Shown one piece after another: positions 58,090 through 64,000 of a stretch of DNA of 64,000 nucleotides. How positions within the stretch are numbered: position 1 is the first letter of the stretch; each line of letters begins with the position of its first letter. Location: assembly GCF_949628265.1 (NCBI RefSeq), contig NC_088787.1, positions 1,664,501-1,728,500 of the forward strand. Reading direction: 5' to 3'. This stretch comes from Cloeon dipterum (Eukaryota; Arthropoda; Insecta; Ephemeroptera; Baetidae). The notes under the pieces were generated by a model. It was not told where the DNA came from. It did no database searches and saw only the letters and a list, made by a program, of their open reading frames with translations. A program made the translations under genes and the position numbers.

Positions 58090-58190
58090 CCTTTGGTTGA
58101 GTGTGAACAGCTCAAGTCTTGTCGCGTTCATTACTTGGAAGAAATGAATTTCAAGCCAATTAGTTTATCCTTTTTAAGCAGTCAGCACAA
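58090..58190 (-). promoter_or_regulatory. 5' UTR exon and core promoter of the 55946-57994 gene
   Basis: A donor (CCAAAG/GTTAGT) near 58090 and an acceptor (TTCTCAG) before ACGCAGTTCTTGAACG mark a 5' UTR intron. The sequence up to CCTTTTTAAGCAGTCAG matches that upstream of the first yellow gene (2452-2545). Confidence 0.5.
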
Positions 58191-58345
58191 GGAAGTTCTG
58201 GTTAACCGCTAAAAGAACCCAAAATAGCAGCGCCGGATATGACTGGTCTGCGATTTCCAGAAGCTAATATGGCGCAAAATCTCTAAACAAATAAGAAAGG
58301 AGAGGAAAGGGGCCCAATAAGAATTCGTGAGACCACGTGATCGCA

Positions 58346-58693
58346 TTAACTTTCGCTTTTACCCTCTTCCCGTTTGCCATGCCCCTCAAATCCTCCGATC
58401 CTATGCGCAACGCATGAATCATGATTAATCAGAATCACTCCTTGTACTTCTACTGCCTTTCCAAACACCCTATTACATTGCTGAACTAGATTCAAATAAA
58501 TGGCAGACGGGTGCGTAGGGAAGATTCCTCTGGCCACCGCGGATATGTGCAACTCTCTCACTTTTCCTCTCGATTCTGCCGAAACAAGTGTCGGGCTGGC
58601 ACATGACGTGTTTTTTGTTCTTGGCGTATTTTGGGTTACGGAGGAATTCGCGACCAGAACCGCCACCAGGATTACCAAGCAGGCGTACTGCAT
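58346..58693 (-). CDS. Possible small secreted protein, unrecognised (115 aa)
   Basis: A single-exon ATG frame begins with a hydrophobic leader (MQYACLVILVAVLVANS) and then a basic, polar chain with four further cysteines (TSCASP, QQCNRV, DSCVAH and others). No family match was recognised. Two overlapping frames on the other strand and in another frame are also open, so chance cannot be excluded. No poly-A signal was seen just downstream. Confidence 0.3.
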   Translation of the reverse strand: MQYACLVILVAVLVANSSVTQNTPRTKNTSCASPTLVSAESRGKVRELHISAVARGIFPTHPSAIYLNLVQQCNRVFGKAVEVQGVILINHDSCVAHRIGGFEGHGKREEGKSES

Positions 58694-58799
58694 TCGGGAA
58701 ATTCAGGAAATTCACGCAGCAACGATCGCAGAGAACTTTCAACTTCAAAATTCTCACGCAGACTGATTGTTTGAAATACTGCATTGTAAAGAGAATTTG

Positions 58800-59945
58800 A
58801 TTTTGTTAATTGTTGATTATGTATTCAAACGAAACAATTGAATTGGAATTAGACCAACAGACAGTTTTAAAATGTTTTTAACTGTCATTGTCAGCTAAAA
58901 TTGGTACTCATACTCATTGTAGCTCAATAATATTAAATTTCCCCCATTTTTTAATTTTATAAATGTATCGCAGGGACTCTCAATCAGGGCTTAAAATAAC
59001 TCGCAATTAAGAGTTGCGTAGCTTAGATATTTATTTTGAAGCTTTTTGTCTCGTTCAAAATAATTTATTATGTTACAATTCGTACCTCAATTTATTGCAA
59101 AGAAATAACACAGTAAATTATTAAAAAATCGTTTTTAAATTGAGCCAAAAAAGCGCTTCCTCTCAGGAGAATTTAATTTTAATCTAATTATTTGCTCTTG
59201 GAATCAGATTTGCGTCAATGCCAGATGTTCAGCATGCGTATGTGTGCATGGCTGTCGGAAATAAATTTAAAATTAATTAATTTTATACAGAAACCAGACG
59301 TTTTCCTGCGGTTGCGGCGGCACCAACGGGTTCTCTTTTTAAATAGATGTGTTTTGCGCGGACAAGTCATCTGATCGGAGTGTGGTTGGCTCGTGAAGTC
59401 ACATAGCGATCACGTGACTCGTCTTGCTTTTTGAAATCCCGGCAAGAAAATACAATCCGCCATGACAGAAACGAACAACGAGTCTGATAGACGACAACGG
59501 GAACGATGATTTGCCCCTGAAATTGAACAGCATATGCTTATTTTCGTGATTATTCGAAAACTGCACCTCATTTTTTACTAGATACCGATTTCTTTGGGGT
59601 CCCTCCTAACTTGTTTTTAAAAAAAAACCGCTGTTTTTCTGATTTTTCTTGCCTTGAGAATTTGAAGCGGTTTTAAGAAACACTGAATTAATTAATCTAT
59701 AGGCGAATACAGTGCGAACGTTTGTAGGTATAATCGTGTTCTTGTTATGTCAAACAAAAATCACAAATATTTTCAAGTGTATTTTTTCAGATTTCTTTGT
59801 GCAATAATACGTCGAATACTTAACCCACTGCGATTCACTCTTTCGTCCACCAGCTGACAGAGCGGACAAGAGAGGCGCACCCCAGTTTGCTGTGCACGCG
59901 TTTCATCAACTGAATTAACATCTTAAAACGCGAAACAAGAACAAA
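58800..59945. other. Intergenic region with a copy of the 3.6-4.1 kb repeat
   Basis: About 59160-59540 matches the right arm of the 2875-4110 inverted repeat (TTTGCGTCAATGCCAGATG, GCATGCGTATGTGTG, GATCACGTGACTCGTCTTG, GATTTGCCCCTGAAATTG), interrupted by differences. The rest is AT-rich with no supported gene. Confidence 0.55.
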
Positions 59946-60731
59946 ATGAGCGACCGACAGACTGAACTTTTCATTTACAAGTACACGGAAGGGTCTGAAA
60001 GCCGCAGAATATGTAAATTCAACAAATACGGGTTCCTCATGTTCATAGGTTGTATATATTTTTTTAATTTTGGTTCACTTAATCCGTTTCTGCCCGCAGC
60101 TTGTTCGGCTGTGAGCTTTTTAGGGTTGCTGGCGTTGGTCGGCTGCCCGCAATCGCAGATTCACCCATCCTACAACGGAGCCATCGGTGGAATTGTATTT
60201 TTCTACCTCATTTGGGCCCTGGTATCCCTGATCTGGGGCGTTAAATTCATCAGCTACGCCTGGATTTACTCAGTTGGGGCAATGCTTGGTGAGCAGTATT
60301 TTTATTCTTTAATTTGAGCCAGAAATGCCCCAATTATGTTGAAAACAATTTATTTGTGGTCTGTCAATATTAATAATCAAACTTAATTGAGAAATTGATT
60401 GGAGCAAGTTCCGAGGCGCTTTTACTCTTTTGAGTTATTTATTTGGTTGAGAAGATTGAACAGTATCATTTTTCCTTAGACTATACTCGGTTTTCTCTTC
60501 GATTTTGGCTTTTCTTGTCGAAGTACTGAAGAATTACGATCAAGACGACAGCCAGCACTGTCGCTTAATTGAGTTGATTGTCGCTTTGGCGCTACCGTCT
60601 CGATCTTAGACCAACCAGTGCTTTGTTCATTAATCAAACATTTTTTTTACTCAACAGTATCTGGACTCATCGCCGGATATTATTTTTCTCACAATCAGGA
60701 AACTTCAGACGATGATGTGTCAGAAGAGTAA
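59946..60731 (+). CDS. Small multi-pass membrane protein, unrecognised (121 aa)
   Basis: Exons are 59946-60048, 60100-60288 and 60658-60731. The first intron is 51 nt, has GT-AG ends with a TTTCTGCCCGCAG acceptor, and is itself in frame without a stop, so a retained form 17 residues longer is possible. The protein begins MSDRQTELFIYKYTEG and has three hydrophobic segments: about 29-50 (around SAVSFLGLLALVG), 60-82 (AIGGIVFFYLIWALVSLIWG) and 88-108 (AWIYSVGAMLVSGLIAGYYF), then an acidic tail ending DDDVSEE. A poly-A signal AATAAA is at 60860-60865. No family was recognised; location in an internal membrane is only a guess. Confidence 0.75.
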
Positions 60732-60859
60732 AATATTGAATTAGAAATAAGATTGATTGGCAAATAATTCAAATGTACGATCGCATTATATGATGCATAA
60801 AAAAACATTTTTCGTATCCGTCCCATGCAACAATATTATCAAATTTTCTAGGATGATTG

Positions 60860-60865
60860 AATAAA
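60860..60865 (+). terminator. Poly-A signal of the small membrane protein gene
   Basis: AATAAA 129 nt after the TAA stop codon, followed by AT-rich sequence. Confidence 0.5.
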
Positions 60866-61209
60866 GAAAATATACAATCTACAGTAAATATCGGTTTTAT
60901 TTTAATTGTCGATGAAACATAAAAAATGATGATTTTTTAATGATTTGCAAGTATCTCGCCTCTATTTAGCTGCCCTTATCAGCAACTCTCGCTGAATCAC
61001 GGCGCTTATTTATTTCTGTCTGCAGGCAGGGCACGCATTTTAGGCATATGTGACACTCGTAATCGAGTGCGTCGGGCGTCGGACGAGAGCAGATATCAGC
61101 AGCGGCCTTATCAAAATCGAACGAGCGATAAAAAACGAGGGAGCGGACCATTTTTTCACTTTGTCACGGCGAACGCAGGCAAGAGCAGCAGCAAAAACCA
61201 CTGACCACG

Positions 61210-62624
61210 ATGGCGCCCACGGTGAAAATGATCTACTTTCCTTTCCACGGCCTCGGCGAGCCGCTGCGCTTCCTCATGGCCTACACCGGCATCGAGTGGA
61301 CCGAGGAAATCATCTCTCTCGAGGAGTTTCCCGCCAAGAAACCGAGTAAGTGTTGAATTTTAATATTTTAAATTTTGGAAAGGGCGTAATTCATCTGGAT
61401 TCCTGGATATTCAGTTTTAGTCTGAAAGGGGTTGGCTTAGAAAAGGTCTGAGGGATAAATACAGTTGATTGGAGGTATTTTAATATTATAAATGTCGTTA
61501 TTAAATGGCTGAATTCATAAGAAAATTAAATTTAATGAGTTGTAGTTTATAAAATACTCCTTTTTGAGCGTAATAGATTTTATTTAATAATTTAAGAGTA
61601 TGAATTAAACTAAAAATCGTAGATTTTATAATTGATTCTCGCAAAAAATCTTATCTTTCAGCTGTTAAGTGCTTCAGTGACTTGCACAAATCCGTTAATT
61701 TAATATTACCATTAATTAAATAACCCGTAAAGTGATAAGTTTTGCTGTAAAACGCTTGAGTTGTAATAAGATTTACACAATTTTAAGGCATTTTCTGCCA
61801 AGTCGATTATTTCATCGCACTCTTTATCTACAACTCAGATAAGGAGCACGCTCTTCCGTTAAGTTTGTAATTTCTTATCTCTTGCGTAATCTGCTGCACC
61901 TAGCTGTCTCTGTTAATGAGAGCATGCACTTGAAAATATTCACTGTCATTGTCTTTCAAAAATTGTTGCAACCCTTTTATTATATTTTCATGCTCTCCTT
62001 TGAGGCTATCCCTTCGGGAGGTTGCCGGTGCTCGAAATGGACGGTTTGACGATGCACCAGTCGGCGGCCATCTTGCGCTACCTGGCGCGCAAGGCCGGCG
62101 GCTTGTACGGCAGAGATAAGGTCGACGCCCTGCACTGCGACGTCGCCTACGACACCATCTCCGACCTCAGGATCAGTAAGTCTATAATTTTAATTAAAAT
62201 ATGATACTAATTCTTCTCACGTGGCCTTTTATTATTATTTTGATTGTGATCGCAGTGATGCTCGGCTACTTCTACGAGCCAAATAAGGAGTCTTCGGACG
62301 AGAAGCGCAAGACGGTGCTTGAAGAGCTGGCGCCCATGTACATGCGGAACCTGGAGAAACTGGTCAACGAAAATGGCGGATACTTCGTCAATGGACAGGT
62401 ATGTCAGCAACCTTTGGACATAATTATAGACTGTTGGTGTTTGTTGCGTGTTGCAGTTGACCTGGGTGGACATCGCGTTCGCTCCGTTGATCGACTACAT
62501 GTCGCACATGGCCGGCAAGGACCTCGTCGCCGACAAACCGGCCTTGAAAGCCATCAGGGACCGCGTCTACGCCCTTCCTTCCATCGCCAAGTACGTCGAG
62601 ACGCGCGTCAAGTACGCCTACTGA
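61210..62624 (+). CDS. GstS1: Sigma-class glutathione S-transferase (205 aa)
   Basis: Exons are 61210-61345, 62005-62175, 62256-62398 and 62457-62624, 206 codons. The N-terminal thioredoxin-like domain starts MAPTVKMIYFPFHGLGEPLR, with the catalytic tyrosine in IYFPF, and has PFGRLPVLEMDG and the SNAIL/TRAIL-like MHQSAAILRYLARK that binds the glutathione gamma-glutamyl group. The C-terminal helical domain has GGYFVNGQ, LTWVDIAFAPLIDYM and ends KYVETRVKYAY. Length fits insect GSTS1 (about 200-210 residues). It conjugates glutathione to lipid peroxidation products in known members and is cytosolic. A TATA-like GATAAAAAA lies about 85 nt upstream of the ATG. The exonic codons are clearly more GC-rich than flanking DNA. 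The symbol is by family resemblance. Confidence 0.92.
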
Positions 62625-62646
62625 CCTGCCAAATTTGTTAAATTCA

Positions 62647-62652
62647 AATAAA
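62647..62652 (+). terminator. Poly-A signal of the GST gene
   Basis: AATAAA lies 23 nt after the TGA stop codon, close to the usual distance. Confidence 0.55.
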
Positions 62653-62699
62653 ATGAAGTAAAAACACGAGTCTCCTGATTCTTATTGTTGAAAATAAAC

Positions 62700-63340
62700 A
62701 AATTTTGAATAAATCTGATCCTCAAATGGTTTTAAAATATGCCACTCATTTTGATGGAGATGTAAATTTAAGATAAATTTAAAATTATAAACCCTTTCCA
62801 GTCTCTATGTAGTTGCGATTAAAAAAAATAACCGGAAATTTTTTGAATTCCACTGAAATTTAATTTGGAAACTTTAAAATAAAACATGTAAGCTGCTGAT
62901 ATAATGCAATTTCATTCATCCTCTCATTAAAATCATTGTTTTGGCAGCGTTAATCAAGGCCTGTTTCGTCCGTCTTTCTAATCTCCATTAATTACCGCTG
63001 ACGTCACGGTTCAGCAATCGAATCAATGAGAGTAGAGATAGGACTGGAATAAACTCATGCGGGCCTTTGATGGAAACAAATCAGCTGTTGGAGGTAGCAC
63101 CTCTGTTTTAAAGGTAAATTAATATAAAAATCTTTTCTAAATAGTCAGCTGATTGCTCCAGCCGATATTAAGACCCTCTGAGAAACTGATTTATCGCAGC
63201 GACCGTCCAGATCTATTTTAAGTTAAAATTTTGTCATGACTAATTTTTACCTAAATGATATTAATTTATTTTTACCTTTGTACAAAACTCAATACTGTTC
63301 AATTTGTCCACAGTAAAATAGAAACAAAATTAACTAACAA
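62700..63340. other. Intergenic region
   Basis: AT-rich, with a CAGCTG near 63083 and a TGACGTCA-like site near 63000. No gene was supported. Confidence 0.4.
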
Positions 63341-63986
63341 AAAAGCAAGGAGTGTGGCTGGTGCCGCCTCTGTGCAGACGACTGTGGAGAGAGCGAAACC
63401 GCTTAATTGTGACTCACTCTCAGCAAAAACGCCTTACTCGCGTCGCGCCAGCCGCACTTTGCACTCAAAAAGAGAAGCAGTGGCCGCGAGTGTGCACATC
63501 CGCGCAGTGAGTTGCTCTCTTTTATAGTTTTGTGAACTGTTTTTCATCAATTCTCTAACTGAAAGGGTGGCATCAATTACACGGTAAGTCATTTATATCT
63601 TTATAAAATTTAAAAAAACCTCTTTAAGACCCGCGGAGTTGTCAATTAAATTAAAATTATTAATATGGTTATTCTAGCAACGTTACAGTCAACAATAATT
63701 GCGTCTAAAATTTAACCGCATGTAGAGCTCGCGTAATGCAGTTTCCGTCTGCGATTAATAAAGAGCGCGAGCGAGCCAGCGGTTATCGCTCTTGTTATGC
63801 GCACTTGTTGCTCTTTCCTCTCGCGCCCATCCGCCGTCAAACCGCGGCAGTTCGACAGGCAGGCTATCCAGCATCCAGCAAAAAATAATTCAACTTTTTG
63901 GAATTATGCTTATTAGTTAAATGGTTGCCGTTTGTTTTATTCTATTATCGCGATTTTAACTCTCTTTATAATTTTTTTAAATCAAG
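63341..63986 (+). promoter_or_regulatory. Likely promoter and 5' UTR of a gene that continues beyond the window
   Basis: GAGAG-type elements (GGAGAGAGCG, near 63388), a GC-rich block, and a consensus donor CACG/GTAAGT near 63580 suggest an untranslated first exon. A second GC-rich block with GAGCGCGAGCGAGCC lies near 63765. An acceptor-like AATCAAG precedes an ATG at 63987. Confidence 0.35.
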
Positions 63987-64000
63987 ATGAAAGCTTCAAG
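63987..64000 (+). CDS. Possible start of a gene cut by the window edge
   Basis: ATG after a polypyrimidine-containing AG (TTTTTTTAAATCAAG), reading MKAS and then the edge. It fits an upstream 5' UTR exon with a GTAAGT donor. Too short to identify. Confidence 0.3.

Overview
The window is nuclear DNA from an insect or close relative. The evidence is spliceosomal genes with short GT-AG introns (mostly 50-150 nt), a large yellow/major-royal-jelly-protein (MRJP) family, a ZAD-C2H2 zinc-finger gene and a sigma-class glutathione S-transferase. No prokaryotic features, rRNA, tRNA or CRISPR were seen. The compact introns would suit a small insect genome; the species cannot be fixed from sequence alone. 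Gene models were built by hand by joining open frames at GT-AG sites with matching phases; most gain support because paralogues share exon lengths and phases.

Layout. 0-11 kb: two yellow/MRJP genes on the minus strand, both with a transmembrane helix and a tyrosine-motif tail (471-2336 and 7142-10685), around a plus-strand yellow pseudogene (4729-5819) that lies beside an inverted repeat. 11-19 kb: gene-poor, repeat-rich DNA. 19.8-21.4 kb: an intact ZAD-C2H2 zinc-finger gene. 22.6-30.7 kb: three leucine-rich-repeat-like paralogues. 31-36.6 kb: ZAD-like/C2H2 paralogues and one remnant. 37.6-40.5 kb: a yellow gene and a yellow pseudogene. 41.2-48.1 kb: the zinc and LRR-like families again, in opposite orientation and mirrored order. 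48.8-58 kb: four tandem short yellow genes without a membrane anchor, then a third membrane-anchored yellow gene (55946-57994). 58-64 kb: a possible small secreted ORF, a small multi-pass membrane protein, the GST and the start of a gene that runs off the edge.

Main result. Three of the yellow-family proteins are not simply secreted. After the MRJP domain they have a Thr/Pro-containing stalk, one hydrophobic helix followed by basic residues, and a cytoplasmic tail with repeated Tyr-x-x-Val motifs. A shared IYDDVGP core occurs in all three, and the 629-residue gene has six Y-x-x-V motifs plus one Y-x-x-P. This looks like a family of receptor-like yellow proteins that could recruit SH2-domain proteins, encoded beside secreted paralogues. 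The tails or C-terminal exons of several copies are broken by a nonsense codon or small insertions. The signalling role is inference; the architecture is read directly from the sequence.

Two other families (LRR-like and ZAD-like/C2H2) are interleaved with the yellow genes and appear to have spread by inverted segmental duplication. A foldback transposable element sits in introns of a yellow pseudogene and of one LRR-like gene.
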